64,000 bases of DNA from Acetobacter ascendens (GCF_001766235.1 NZ_CP015164.1:62001-126000), one strand, 5' to 3'. Counted from the first letter of the stretch, positions 18,491 to 27,089 are shown. The notes: generated by a model not told the origin, from the letters alone. Program-made: numbers and translations.

Positions 18491-19210
18491 ATGAGTGAGA
18501 CAAGAACCCGCCGAAAACCAGCTGCGGGTAAAACGGTTTCCAAGCGCAAGGTTGCAACTGCGGCCCCCAAAAAGCGTGCACCTCGCGCAAAAGTTGTCGA
18601 AGTAGAAGAACTTTTTGATTTTGAAGAAGAGCCAGAAGCTCCTAAGCCGCGCCGTGCTTATGTGCGTAAAGCTGCCCCCCGTAAGGCAGCCGAAGAAAAA
18701 CCAGTAGCACCCAAAACAACAACGCGTAAAAAAACAGCATCTGCCAAGGCTGAAAGCAAGGTCGCCCCCAAGGTTACGTGGCGTACTAAAGCCAAAGTAG
18801 AAGAGGTTGCAGAAAAGCCAGTGCGCGCAACCAAAGCAACGCGTGCCGCTAAAGCCCCAGCCGCTGCAACAGCGCGTAAAACGGCAAAGCCAGCTAAGGC
18901 TGAAGCAGCAAAACCTGTGCGTGCTACACGTGCCACAAAGGCCACCACTGCCAGCAAAGCTGTAAAGCCAGCAGCCTCAGCACGCGGTGTTCCCGCTCAG
19001 GCAACCCGTAAGCGGGCTGTGCGTGCAGTAGAGCCTGCAGCTAAAAAGAAACTTTCTGCTGTAGAAAAGCTGCGTATTGTACAGGAAGAACGTCGCCGTA
19101 AGCGGTATGAACGCCTGGCAGCAGCTGCAGAAGCAGAGAAAACTGCAGCAAAAGCACCAGCCGCACGTAAGACAAAGGCTAGAACAACCCGTCGTACCCG
19201 TGCGTCATAA
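18491..19210 (+). CDS. Histone H1-like, Lys/Ala/Arg-rich nucleoid protein
   Basis: 239 residues, very basic and low in complexity, with a strong ribosome site (AAGGAG, six bases before ATG). Lys/Ala/Arg/Thr repeats fill most of it. The blocks KPVRATKATRAAKA and KPVRATRATKATTA are near repeats. An acidic patch (EVEELFDFEEEPE, about 38-50) interrupts the basic run. A likely helix (AVEKLRIVQEERRRKRYERL, about 194-213) sits near the C-terminus. It resembles bacterial H1/AlgP-like proteins that bind DNA without sequence specificity. It is a single-gene unit behind a long AT-rich leader and ahead of a terminator. Confidence 0.75.
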   Translation: MSETRTRRKPAAGKTVSKRKVATAAPKKRAPRAKVVEVEELFDFEEEPEAPKPRRAYVRKAAPRKAAEEKPVAPKTTTRKKTASAKAESKVAPKVTWRTKAKVEEVAEKPVRATKATRAAKAPAAATARKTAKPAKAEAAKPVRATRATKATTASKAVKPAASARGVPAQATRKRAVRAVEPAAKKKLSAVEKLRIVQEERRRKRYERLAAAAEAEKTAAKAPAARKTKARTTRRTRAS

Positions 19211-19264
19211 AGATAGCGGTATTTTATCTAATTTAGAGATATCTTGGTAAAATAATGCTGTTTT

Positions 19265-19306
19265 AAAAAGGCCTGTTCCAATAAAAACGGAATGGGCCTT
19301 TTTTTA
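19265..19306 (+). terminator. Rho-independent terminator of the histone-like gene
   Basis: GGCCTGTTCC (19270-19279) pairs with GGAATGGGCC (19289-19298), ten pairs including two G-T, followed by eight T's. Confidence 0.9.
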
Positions 19307-19447
19307 TTTAAATACCTTCTTGCAATATATTTTTCAGAATATCTTGAATTTTACGATTGGTGGATTCTGCAAGGACAATCTTTTGGATTTGAATATAAAG
19401 ATACACAGATTTCTATTTAGATGGTGTGCGAAAATAGAGTTTCCTTT

Positions 19448-19990
19448 TTAGATAATCGTGCCATTAAAGTTGCCGCTTAGCAGATAGCAGTTACTTGCAA
19501 ACTCTGCTGTATGATCAGGATCAGGCTCAAGTGCATCTTCTACCATTACGCGGCGCAAACGTAAGATAACGGCTTTTTCGGAAGCATTGCCCTCAATATA
19601 TTCCGTTATTTTTGCCAACCATGCACTGATGCCATTTTGCTCTGTTAACATAAGAGGGTGACGCCTATTAAGGGGAAGCCCATGTTGCAACAACAGAGAA
19701 GCCACGGAGGCATTGGCAATATGGTACAGAAAATTGTCTGCGCCTTTGGTGTATACGGCTGCCAAGGAGGGTATGCGTGTCAGGCGGATTTCGTCTGGCA
19801 AAAAGTGCGTACGCAAGGGAGGAAGAAGCGGAAGAGAGAATAAGTCCGTTTGTATTTTTTCTACGCTGGTTGGGCGCTTCTGTTGAGCATGATGTTGTTT
19901 TGAGCGTATTGTGCGGGGTCTTCCTTTTGCTAAGGGCAGTGATAGCCCTGGTAGCGCATTCTGTAAGGAAGAAAGGGAATGATTACTCAT
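19448..19990 (-). CDS. Uncharacterised protein downstream of zur
   Basis: 180 residues from the ATG at 19990, which has AAGGTG upstream. It starts 32 bases after the zur stop, so it is probably co-transcribed with zur. The first 45 residues are basic and Ser/Pro-rich. From about residue 75 the protein reads AAVYTKGADNFLYHIANASV, then LLLQHGLPLNRRHP, with an Ile/Leu/Arg-rich helix near 150. The H...GLPL spacing recalls the start of ADP-ribosyltransferase-like or Tpt1-like folds, but this is only a resemblance. I do not recognise a family. There is no signal peptide and no membrane segment. Confidence 0.65.
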   Translation of the reverse strand: MSNHSLSSLQNALPGLSLPLAKGRPRTIRSKQHHAQQKRPTSVEKIQTDLFSLPLLPPLRTHFLPDEIRLTRIPSLAAVYTKGADNFLYHIANASVASLLLQHGLPLNRRHPLMLTEQNGISAWLAKITEYIEGNASEKAVILRLRRVMVEDALEPDPDHTAEFASNCYLLSGNFNGTII

Positions 19991-20022
19991 TATGCACCTT
20001 GGCAAACAAGCTCTTTTGTAGG

Positions 20023-20553
20023 TTATTTAGATGCGCAATGCGCGCACAGACCTTCTACCTCAACCGATGTGCTCTGAATTACAAAGTTCTCATTTTTGCA
20101 AATGTGTTTCAGGGTTTCCAGAACAGTTGTATCGGCTATTTCCGTTACAGTTTTGCAGTTGCGGCAGATGAGAAACTGTGCAGTGTGCAAGCAGGCTTCT
20201 GAGTGTTCATGCGTATGAGAACAATGGCGCAAATTGGTGCATGGAATAAAAGCCGATAGGCGTTCAATACGATGGATCAGGCCGTGTTCAAGAAGAAAAT
20301 CCAGTGCCCGATATACTGTAGGAGGGGCGGGGCGTCGTTCTGCTGTTTTAAGTTCTTCCAGCAGATCATATGCTCCAACCGGACGTTCATGCATGAGAAT
20401 AAGCCCGAGTACATCACGGCGCTGGGCTGTCATTCGTGCTCCTTGTTGGGCGCATAGTGCAGTCGCTTTATCTAGCTGATGCTTAATATGTGCAGGAAAG
20501 TCATGGGCAGGTGTTGCCGTGGAAGAAGACGTAGGGTGGGGCATGTTCATCAT
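20023..20553 (-). CDS. zur: Fur-family zinc uptake regulator (Zur)
   Basis: 176 residues from the ATG at 20553; further ATGs at 20550 and 20544 are alternatives. A winged-helix domain (GARMTAQRRDVLGLIL, PPTVYRALDFLLEHGLIHRI) is followed by a dimerisation domain. Two CxxC pairs form the structural zinc site (FLICRNCKTVTE and GLCAHCA), and a His-rich segment (HCSHTHEHSEAC) is likely to sense metal. Zur binds DNA when loaded with zinc and represses uptake genes. It is divergent from znuACB, with a perfect palindrome between, which fits this job. Confidence 0.92.
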   Translation of the reverse strand: MMNMPHPTSSSTATPAHDFPAHIKHQLDKATALCAQQGARMTAQRRDVLGLILMHERPVGAYDLLEELKTAERRPAPPTVYRALDFLLEHGLIHRIERLSAFIPCTNLRHCSHTHEHSEACLHTAQFLICRNCKTVTEIADTTVLETLKHICKNENFVIQSTSVEVEGLCAHCASK

Positions 20554-20637
20554 CCGTTCTCTGTATTTCTTAGCGTAACTGATCTTGGAGGTGAAGACCA
20601 AATTTGCGTGTGTGAGGAGGTGACGTGCGGCTGATAA

Positions 20638-20656
20638 AATGTAATAGTATTACATT
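20638..20656. promoter_or_regulatory. Zur-box-like palindrome between zur and znuA
   Basis: A perfect 19-base palindrome, AATGTAATA-G-TATTACATT, 27 bases before the znuA start and about 85 before zur. Its position and half-site (TGTAATA) fit a Zur operator controlling znuACB and possibly zur itself. Confidence 0.85.
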
Positions 20657-20683
20657 ACGTTCAGGCATGGCAGGATAATGAGT

Positions 20684-21586
20684 ATGGACTTGAGAAAAAC
20701 AAAAGGCGCTTCACGCCGGATGTTGTTTGGTATGGTAGGTGTGCTTGGTTTTGCAACCATGGGCACAGGTAGTGCGGCTGCGCGCCCTTTGTCTGTTGTG
20801 GCGGCAGAAAACACATGGGGGGATCTGGCAGCGCAGATTGCTGAGCCAGACATGCACGTTACATCTATACTTGTATCACCAGCGGTTGACCCGCATTTAT
20901 ATGCTCCTACACCGGGTGATGCGCGCCGTGTGGCAGATGCTACATTGGTTGTGGCCAATGGTGCTGGATACGATGCATGGATGGATCATTTGGTGCAGGC
21001 TTCTGCTTTGCCACAGGCGCACTATGTGCGTGCAGATACATGGTCAGACTGGCACGAGGGCGGTAATGCCCATTTATGGTATGATCTGAACGCTGTGGCA
21101 GATTTTGCTCAAAGGTTTGAAAAAGCATGCGAACAGGCAGATCCAGTACATGCAAAAGCATATGCTGCGGGGGCTCAGAAGTTGCAGGCTGATATTGCCA
21201 GCGTGCAAGTTCAGGCTGCAGCATTACGCCCACATGTACAAGGCATGGCTGTGGCAGCAACAGAACCACTGTTTACGCCTTTGGCCAACTATCTTGGTTT
21301 GGACATGAAGGAAAATGCCTTCCAGATTGCTATTATGAATGATGTTGAGCCACCCCCTGTTGCGGTAGCTACGTTTGAACAGGATCTTGCGCAAAAAAAG
21401 TTACGGTTACTTGCCTATAATGTGCAGGTAGAAGAACCAGCCAGCAAACACCTGATTGATCTGGCACATAAAGCAGGTATACCCATTTTGCCGTTGGCGG
21501 AAATTATGCCGCAGGATACGCATTGGCAGATATGGATCGGCTCAACTCTTACGCAAGTAGCGCACCTTTTGGGTGTAGCGCAGTAA
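20684..21586 (+). CDS. znuA: Zinc ABC transporter, periplasmic binding protein
   Basis: About 300 residues from the ATG at 20684. AGGA ends eight bases before it but only two before the ATG at 20678. A signal peptide with SRRMLFG is cleaved near AAARP. This is a cluster A-I (TroA-like) metal binder. Likely ligands are the His of DPHLYAPTPGD, the His of NAHLWYDLN and acidic or His residues further on. The usual His/Asp-rich loop of ZnuA is almost absent, only WHEGGNAH remaining. It delivers Zn2+ to ZnuBC. TAATG joins its stop to the znuC start. Confidence 0.9.
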   Translation: MDLRKTKGASRRMLFGMVGVLGFATMGTGSAAARPLSVVAAENTWGDLAAQIAEPDMHVTSILVSPAVDPHLYAPTPGDARRVADATLVVANGAGYDAWMDHLVQASALPQAHYVRADTWSDWHEGGNAHLWYDLNAVADFAQRFEKACEQADPVHAKAYAAGAQKLQADIASVQVQAAALRPHVQGMAVAATEPLFTPLANYLGLDMKENAFQIAIMNDVEPPPVAVATFEQDLAQKKLRLLAYNVQVEEPASKHLIDLAHKAGIPILPLAEIMPQDTHWQIWIGSTLTQVAHLLGVAQ

Positions 21587-22392
21587 TGTCATCTCCTGCT
21601 GTGCAAGTGGCTGGCGTAACCTTGTTGCGCCAGAAAAAAACAGTTCTGGATAATATCAGTTTTACAGTTCCTGCAGGCAGTTTTGTGGCTGTTTTGGGTG
21701 GAAATGGGGCTGGTAAAACAACCCTGTTTAGAACTCTTTTAGGATTAGAAAAGCTCACGGCTGGCCAAATACAAATAGAAGGCCAGCCGGTGCGAAAAGG
21801 CCATATGCCGATAGGGTATATGCCGCAAGTGCGTGGCATGGTGGCTGCACAGCTTAGCGGTTGGAGCACGGTTGCCGCAGCACAGCAGGGATGGAAATGG
21901 GGCCTGCCATTTTACGACAAACAGGCCAGAGCAGATATTGATGCTGCCTTGGCTGCAGTAGATGCGCAGGATCTGGCACAGCGGTCGGTCGGCTCCCTTT
22001 CAGGGGGGGAAAGGCAGCGGCTCATGCTGGCGCAGGCCCTACTGGATAACCCTCATATTTTGCTGCTTGATGAGCCTTTGGCCAGTTTAGACCCCGCCCG
22101 TATGCGCGAAACAGCAGAACGTATTCATGCACTGGCACGAGACAGGCATATGACGGTGCTGATGTCCACCCATGATATCAATCCACTTATGGGGTTGATG
22201 GACCATGTGCTTTACATGGCACATGGCAAGGCGGTGCTAGGGCGCGTGGAAGAAGTGATGACAACCCAAACACTCAGCGCACTTTACGGTGCACCAGTTG
22301 AGGTGATTAAGGCGGGAAACAGATTGTTTGTTGTGGCAGAAGGCGGTGGAGCATCACTCCAGTCCTGCATGTGCGTGGGACATGGTGCCTGA
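21586..22392 (+). CDS. znuC: Zinc ABC transporter ATP-binding protein
   Basis: 268 residues from the ATG at 21586, which shares one base with the znuA stop (TAATG). The ATPase has Walker A GGNGAGKTT, Q-loop near MPQVRG, the signature SLSGGERQR, Walker B ILLLDEP and the switch His in STHDIN. It powers zinc import with ZnuB. It ends directly before znuB, whose ATG follows without a gap. Confidence 0.93.
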   Translation: MSSPAVQVAGVTLLRQKKTVLDNISFTVPAGSFVAVLGGNGAGKTTLFRTLLGLEKLTAGQIQIEGQPVRKGHMPIGYMPQVRGMVAAQLSGWSTVAAAQQGWKWGLPFYDKQARADIDAALAAVDAQDLAQRSVGSLSGGERQRLMLAQALLDNPHILLLDEPLASLDPARMRETAERIHALARDRHMTVLMSTHDINPLMGLMDHVLYMAHGKAVLGRVEEVMTTQTLSALYGAPVEVIKAGNRLFVVAEGGGASLQSCMCVGHGA

Positions 22393-23187
22393 ATGCTCGA
22401 CTACGAATTTATGCGCACCGCTTTTCTGGCGGCTTTTCTGGCAGCCTTGGTGTGTGGACCTGTGGGCTGGTTTCTTGTTTTGCGAGGACAGAGCTTTGCC
22501 AGCCATGCGCTTTCGCACGTGGGTTTTGCGGGAGCCGCCGCCGCTCTTCTGTTGGGGCAACCAGCTTTGCTTGGGCTTGGGTTTGGTGCAGTAGGGGGCG
22601 GTGTTGCGATAGGGTTAGTGGGAGATAGGCTTGTAGGCCGGGATGTAACAATCGGGCTGGTGCTTTCTGTTGCCATGGGTTTTGGGGCATTATGCCTGCA
22701 TTTTTTAACCCACTCTGCCAGTTCGGCCACAGCACTGCTTTTTGGAGATATTCTGGGTATTGGGCCTTCTATGCTGGGCTGGCTGGGCGCTCTTTCTGCG
22801 TCTTGTTTGGTAGCCTTGGCATTTGTGGCAAGGCCGCTTCTTTTTGCATCACTTCAGCCAGAACAAGCTGAGGCGCGGGGCGTGAATATGCGCCTGCTTG
22901 ATATTCTTTTTCTTATGATTGTGGCCGTAGCTACAGCGCAATGCGCCCAGATTACAGGTGTTTTGCTGGTGTTTACGCTTATGATTGCACCTGCCGCGGC
23001 AAGTTTGCGTATGGGTTTTTCACCCTTATTGGGAATGGGCGTTGCAACGTTACTTGCGTTGCTGGAGGCATGGCTGGGTTTGGTGCTTGCTTGGTACACC
23101 AACTGCCCAACAGCATTTTGGATTGCGGCTTTAGGCGGCAGTGTATTTATAGCTGCCAGCCTATTTTGTCGCTTACGCGGAAGTTAA
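22393..23187 (+). CDS. znuB: Zinc ABC transporter permease
   Basis: 264 residues and about eight membrane segments, ABC-3 family. Family stretches are LRGQSFASHALSHVGFAGAA near the N-terminus, LLFGDILGIG in the middle, ARGVNMRLLDILFLMIVAVATAQCAQITGVLLVFTLMIAPAAASL in two halves around the coupling helix, and a C-terminal helix. It is the last gene of znuACB and starts one base after the znuC stop. Confidence 0.92.
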   Translation: MLDYEFMRTAFLAAFLAALVCGPVGWFLVLRGQSFASHALSHVGFAGAAAALLLGQPALLGLGFGAVGGGVAIGLVGDRLVGRDVTIGLVLSVAMGFGALCLHFLTHSASSATALLFGDILGIGPSMLGWLGALSASCLVALAFVARPLLFASLQPEQAEARGVNMRLLDILFLMIVAVATAQCAQITGVLLVFTLMIAPAAASLRMGFSPLLGMGVATLLALLEAWLGLVLAWYTNCPTAFWIAALGGSVFIAASLFCRLRGS

Positions 23188-23206
23188 AAAGCTGTGGATT
23201 GGCCCT

Positions 23207-23356
23207 TTACTGAGGCAAGGACCAATCCAACCAAGACCATAAAGCTACGGCTATTAAAAGCGCAACATGTATGATGATGAGGGTTCTAACCGTAATAAAA
23301 GGGACGTAATCCTTATCGCCTTTTACTGGATAGTCATCATGATAATCCTGCGACAT
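23207..23356 (-). CDS. Small single-span membrane protein
   Basis: 49 residues, below most annotation length cut-offs. It starts at the ATG at 23356 with AAGGTG seven bases upstream and ends at the TAA at 23209. The N-terminal half is polar and Asp/Lys/Tyr-rich (SQDYHDDYPVKGDKDY). The C-terminal half is a single hydrophobic helix (TLIIIHVALLIAVALWSWL), giving a likely N-in, single-pass inner-membrane protein. The composition looks coding rather than random. It lies convergent with znuB and just downstream of the flavin reductase. Function unknown; comparison with small respiratory-complex or stress membrane proteins would be speculative. Confidence 0.7.
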   Translation of the reverse strand: MSQDYHDDYPVKGDKDYVPFITVRTLIIIHVALLIAVALWSWLDWSLPQ

Positions 23357-23388
23357 GTTTTAACACCTTGGTTGTATGCCCAAAGCCC

Positions 23389-23892
23389 TTAGGGCTTTGG
23401 GGCCGGGGTATGGGGCAGAGCGTGATACATTCTGTTGAAATAAACAAGCCCATGTGCCGTTGCATGGGTGCGTAACGCCTGCACAATACCAAACATTACG
23501 CTGTGTGTGCCAACTTCTACAATCTGGCTGATCTTGCAATCAAACGAGGCAACAGCCTCTTCCAGCACAGGTGCCCCTGTTGCCAATGCAGTCCAATGCC
23601 CGGTGGCAAACCGTTCCTGCATGGAGTTGGGGCTGGCAAAATGGTTGGAGAGATGTTGCTGTGTAGATGCCAGCACGTTTACGCATAATGCGCTACCTTC
23701 ATGAAAAGCCTGGCGGGCGCGGCTTCCACGGTTCAGGCAGACCAGCAGCGTAGGTGGGGTGTCTGTTACGGAACACACTGCGGACGCGGTAAAACCAACA
23801 GGGTTTTCCAGCGTTCCTGTTGTAACAATGTTCACAGCTGCGCCAAGCCGGGCCATGGCATCGCGGTAGGCGCTAGTCTCCGGAGCCAACAT
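23389..23892 (-). CDS. Flavin reductase-like domain protein (DIM6/NTAB family)
   Basis: 167 residues with AAGGAG ahead of the ATG. It is a single flavin-reductase-like domain: RLGAAVNIVTT, GFTASAVCSVTDTPPTLLVCLN, ALCVNVLA and the C-terminal VYFNRMYH. Enzymes such as HpaC and RutF supply reduced FMN/FAD to partner monooxygenases. No partner lies beside it. The small membrane protein at 23207 follows 32 bases downstream on the same strand. Confidence 0.87.
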   Translation of the reverse strand: MLAPETSAYRDAMARLGAAVNIVTTGTLENPVGFTASAVCSVTDTPPTLLVCLNRGSRARQAFHEGSALCVNVLASTQQHLSNHFASPNSMQERFATGHWTALATGAPVLEEAVASFDCKISQIVEVGTHSVMFGIVQALRTHATAHGLVYFNRMYHALPHTPAPKP

Positions 23893-23957
23893 CTGCTCTC
23901 CTTAAGTCAATCAAAAATGGTCTGTGCGTGTTTGTGCATGAAATAAAGAGGAAAGCA

Positions 23958-24977
23958 ATGACAGAGCAAACTCTTTCCGCCGTATCTGGCGTAAGAATGC
24001 AGCAGGAAGGACATCTGGGACGTATTATTTTAGACCGTCCCAAACGATTAAATGCCGTTGATATCAGTATGGCCAGTGGCATAAAAGCGGCTTTGCAGAT
24101 ATGGCGGAATGATCCGTCTATTCACACCATTCTCCTGGAAAGCAGTAGCACGCGTGCCTTTTGCGCGGGGGGAGACCTACGCGCCATTCATGATTGCCTG
24201 AAAGCCCAAGGGGCATTGAAGGCATACGACCTTATGCAGCGTGTGTATGATGTTATGCTGCTGTTGGCAGATTACAAAAAACCCATTGTTTCTTTTTTAG
24301 ATGGCGTGGCTATGGGCGGCGGTATCGGTTTGGGTGGCCATGTGCGGTATCGGGTAGTTACGGAAACATCTGTGCTGGCCATGCCTGAAACAGCTATTGG
24401 TTTGGCCCCGGATGCAGGAGGTAGCTGGCTGTTAGCTCGTGCGCCGGGTTTTTCTGGCTTACGGCGTGCGGTTACCGGTGGGCGCATGAACGGAGCAGAG
24501 TCTGTAGCCATGGGGTTTGCAGATATTCTGGTTTCATCAGCTTCTCTTACAGATTTGAAAGAGGCATTGAGTATTGAGGCTGCAGAGCATGTATTTGCCC
24601 GCCTCCATTCCCAGCCCGAAAGTCTGGACGTGCAAGATCTCGATTTTTGTTACGATGCACCAAATATCTTGCAGGTTATTGAAAAGCTGAAAGCGGAAGG
24701 ATCAGAAGAGGCGCAGGAGGATCTGGAGGCTTTATCTCGTGCCTGTCCGTTTTCTGTGCAGGTAGCATGGTATGGGTGGCACCGGGCGCGTGCAGCTTCC
24801 TCATTACATGAAGCTTTTGCTCTTGAGGAAAATATGGTGCGCCATATGGTGGCTCGGCCTGATTTTGTAGAGGGTATTCGGGCACGCTTGATTGATAAAG
24901 ACAACAAACCAGCGTGGATGCCGCCAACTTTGACAGAAGTGAATGAGCAGGAAGTTCAGAATTGCTTTAATAACTAA
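23958..24977 (+). CDS. Enoyl-CoA hydratase/isomerase family, 3-hydroxyisobutyryl-CoA hydrolase-like
   Basis: 339 residues from the ATG at 23958 (AAGAGGAAAG upstream). Crotonase fold: ILDRPKRLNAVD, the oxyanion-hole FCAGGDLRAIHD, DGVAMGGGIGLG, and MPETAIGLAPDAGGSWLLARAPG, which is typical of the hydrolase branch rather than of plain hydratases. The C-terminal helical part (about 250-339) also matches HIBCH. It probably hydrolyses 3-hydroxyisobutyryl-CoA in valine breakdown; a hydratase role is the alternative. It is a single-gene unit, followed at once by the broken satP. Confidence 0.82.
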   Translation: MTEQTLSAVSGVRMQQEGHLGRIILDRPKRLNAVDISMASGIKAALQIWRNDPSIHTILLESSSTRAFCAGGDLRAIHDCLKAQGALKAYDLMQRVYDVMLLLADYKKPIVSFLDGVAMGGGIGLGGHVRYRVVTETSVLAMPETAIGLAPDAGGSWLLARAPGFSGLRRAVTGGRMNGAESVAMGFADILVSSASLTDLKEALSIEAAEHVFARLHSQPESLDVQDLDFCYDAPNILQVIEKLKAEGSEEAQEDLEALSRACPFSVQVAWYGWHRARAASSLHEAFALEENMVRHMVARPDFVEGIRARLIDKDNKPAWMPPTLTEVNEQEVQNCFNN

Positions 24978-25346
24978 TTCAAACATGTCGCCCCGGAGCA
25001 TTTTTTGCTGCGGGGCATGATGCTTTTGAGTTTGTTTAGGCGGAGGCAGTTCGGAAAGAAATAGAAGCCGGAGCAGGTTTGCCAATCGGGAGTATTGCAT
25101 ATCCAAATGCTTCTTCCAGAATTTCAGCCGCAGCCAGATAGATGGCAGAAAAACCGCAGAATAACCCTTCATATCCAGCAAACTGGGTAACAACCGGCAT
25201 AGCCAGCATATCACCCGTGGCAAGCAGACCGAAGAGAATAGTCAGGCTTAGAAAGATAACCTGATGCGCCCGTGTAGCGCGTAGCGTGGCAATAAACATG
25301 ATAAATGTGAACAATCCCCACGCAAGCAGGTAGCTTCCTACAAGGT

Positions 25347-26636
25347 GGAGGGTTCGAAGAACCGTTGATTGATTTCCCTTCTGCCTGATTTCAGGTTTTT
25401 AGCGAGTTGATTGCTGGTTCGTGGACCTGATTTTCACTCTGCGTATTGAGCAGAGAGAGGGTCTCATGCCCTGAATTGCTACGCGCTCGCGTTAATCCGC
25501 TCCAGGAGGAGAAAGCGGCGCATATTATAGACGATATTGGCCAGCCCGATCCTCATGGTGGCTCGGGTTATCCCTACGGTTCGTATGAACAGTCCTGTCT
25601 GCGATTTCTGATCGGCAAAAACATGCTCGACACGCGACCGAATAACGGACTTTCCGGCGTTGGATCTCTGGATATGTCGTGGCATCGGCTTGAGATGAGG
25701 CTTTTTCCTGTGAACCTTCGAGACAAAGCCATGCTTGTCCATGAAGTCCTCATTGGCTTTTGAGCGGTAGGCTGTATCCGCCCAGACTGTTGATGCCATA
25801 TTGGTTTTATCCAGCAGGCCCTCGCGTAGTCTGGCACCATCGCTGGCCGCTGCATCGGTCGCTTTCCATTTGCGGATCAGCCGAAATTTCCGGTCGATGG
25901 AAACATGCGATTTATAGCCAAAGAAAGGGATGGCCAGATCTGTTGCGGGCATACTCCCGTCATCCTGACGCTTTGCTTTCGTGAACTTCAATGTCCATCG
26001 GGCATGACGATCTTTATGGGACAGCTTTGAGGGCTTGTCCTGCCAATCCTGCGGGATCCGTCCTTCGCGCAGATCGGCCTTCTCTTCATTGGTATTGCGC
26101 TGCTTTGGGGCCGCTACCAGTGTAGCATCCAGGATCTGACCTGACATGGGGAGATAACCGGCATTCCGCAGGGTCGCATCAAAGCGGTTGAACAAAACAT
26201 CAATTGCTCCCGCCTGTGTCAGACGCTCACGAAACAGCCAGACGGTCTTGGCATCAGGCACGCGGTCAGACAGCCCCAGACCAAGAAAGCGCATGAAGGA
26301 CAGGCGGTCGTTGATCAGGTATTCCGTCCGTTCGTCGGACAAATTGTTCAGCGTCTGGATGACCAGAATTTTGAACATTAGCACTGGATCAAACGGAGGA
26401 CGCCCGCCTTTGCTTCTGTCTGAATAGGCCAACGCCTTGTTCAGCTCCGGACGGAATACCTCAAAATCCACAGTCTGGGAAAATGCTTCAAGTTGGTCAC
26501 CAAGCCCACTCAACCGAGCAAGCCGCTCTTCAACATCAAAGAAACCAGACTGCGTCATCAGCCACTCCTCCAGTCATCACACAAGAGAGGGAATCACACA
26601 GAGAGACCTAAAACCAGAGGGTTTTTCGAACCCTCC
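25347..26636. mobile_element. IS5-family insertion sequence, 1290 bp, inserted in satP
   Basis: The ends are imperfect inverted repeats: GGAGGGTTCGAAGAACCGT on the left and GGAGGGTTCGAAAAACCCT on the right (reverse complement). Four-base direct repeats AGGT flank it at 25343-25346 and 26637-26640. One transposase gene fills it. The flanking gene reads through when the element and one repeat are removed, which fixes the boundaries. Confidence 0.93.
25479..26558 (-). CDS. IS5-family transposase
   Basis: 359 residues with GGAGGAG before the ATG. A DDE transposase: N-terminal IS5 domain (DFEVFRPELNKALAYSDR, GRPPFDPVLMFKILVIQ), first Asp in ILDATLVAAP, second Asp in VWADTAYRS, and the Glu in RSRVEHVFADQK with the usual Y(2)R(3)E(6)K-like spacing. 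The full length suggests an active or recently active copy. It is transcribed in the same direction as the host gene satP. Confidence 0.93.
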   Translation of the reverse strand: MTQSGFFDVEERLARLSGLGDQLEAFSQTVDFEVFRPELNKALAYSDRSKGGRPPFDPVLMFKILVIQTLNNLSDERTEYLINDRLSFMRFLGLGLSDRVPDAKTVWLFRERLTQAGAIDVLFNRFDATLRNAGYLPMSGQILDATLVAAPKQRNTNEEKADLREGRIPQDWQDKPSKLSHKDRHARWTLKFTKAKRQDDGSMPATDLAIPFFGYKSHVSIDRKFRLIRKWKATDAAASDGARLREGLLDKTNMASTVWADTAYRSKANEDFMDKHGFVSKVHRKKPHLKPMPRHIQRSNAGKSVIRSRVEHVFADQKSQTGLFIRTVGITRATMRIGLANIVYNMRRFLLLERINASA

Positions 26637-27089
26637 AGGTTGGGGCTGCTGGCATCCACAATGCCGGTATGAGGCAGGCCAATAAGTGCGACGAATGAAA
26701 GCCAGAAAGCACCGTAGGCGGTAAAAGCTGTCATGCCAAAGGTGTTGCCATTGCCATATTCCAGCATCCCTGCCAGAATTTGGGCAACACCTCCAAATGT
26801 TAAGCCCATGGCCAAAATGGCAGAACCCATCGGCACCAGATCTGCATTATGTAAATTGAGAAGAACGGTTGTTAGCCCAAAGCCCATTAAGCCTAATGGG
26901 GCTGGGTTGGCTCTTCGGTATGTCACCGGAGGCGAGGTTTCGGAGTATGCCATGCCAGATACTTCTTGTTATGAGTGATAACCTAAGCATTAAGTATCTG
27001 GTATGGGATAAGTTCTTTATAAATATAAGGAATAAGATAAAATTAAATTCATCATCATGACTTTTATTTTAGGAAACTTTTTCTTTATT

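Larger units (their letters stand above)
25036..26953 (-). pseudogene. satP: SatP/YaaH (GPR1/FUN34 family) acetate transporter, split by an IS5-family element
   Basis: The N-terminal part starts at the ATG at 26953 and carries the family signature [21 protein letters not shown] and further helices to ASSPNL. The C-terminal part lies at 25342-25036 (MFIATLRATRAHQ, ATGDMLAMP and a polar tail). Joining the flanks across the element with one AGGT target copy restores the frame as SSPNL-VGSYLLAWGLFTFI, which is the usual family sequence, giving about 207 residues. The protein would have six membrane spans and carry acetate/succinate with protons. As sequenced it is interrupted after about 106 residues, so it should be inactive. 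Loss of acetate handling is notable in an acetic acid bacterium. Confidence 0.92.

Noticed and set aside
18491-19210. Repetitive stretch considered as a CRISPR or DNA repeat array
   Set aside because: The repetition is explained by Lys/Ala/Arg codons of the histone-like protein; there are no spacers.
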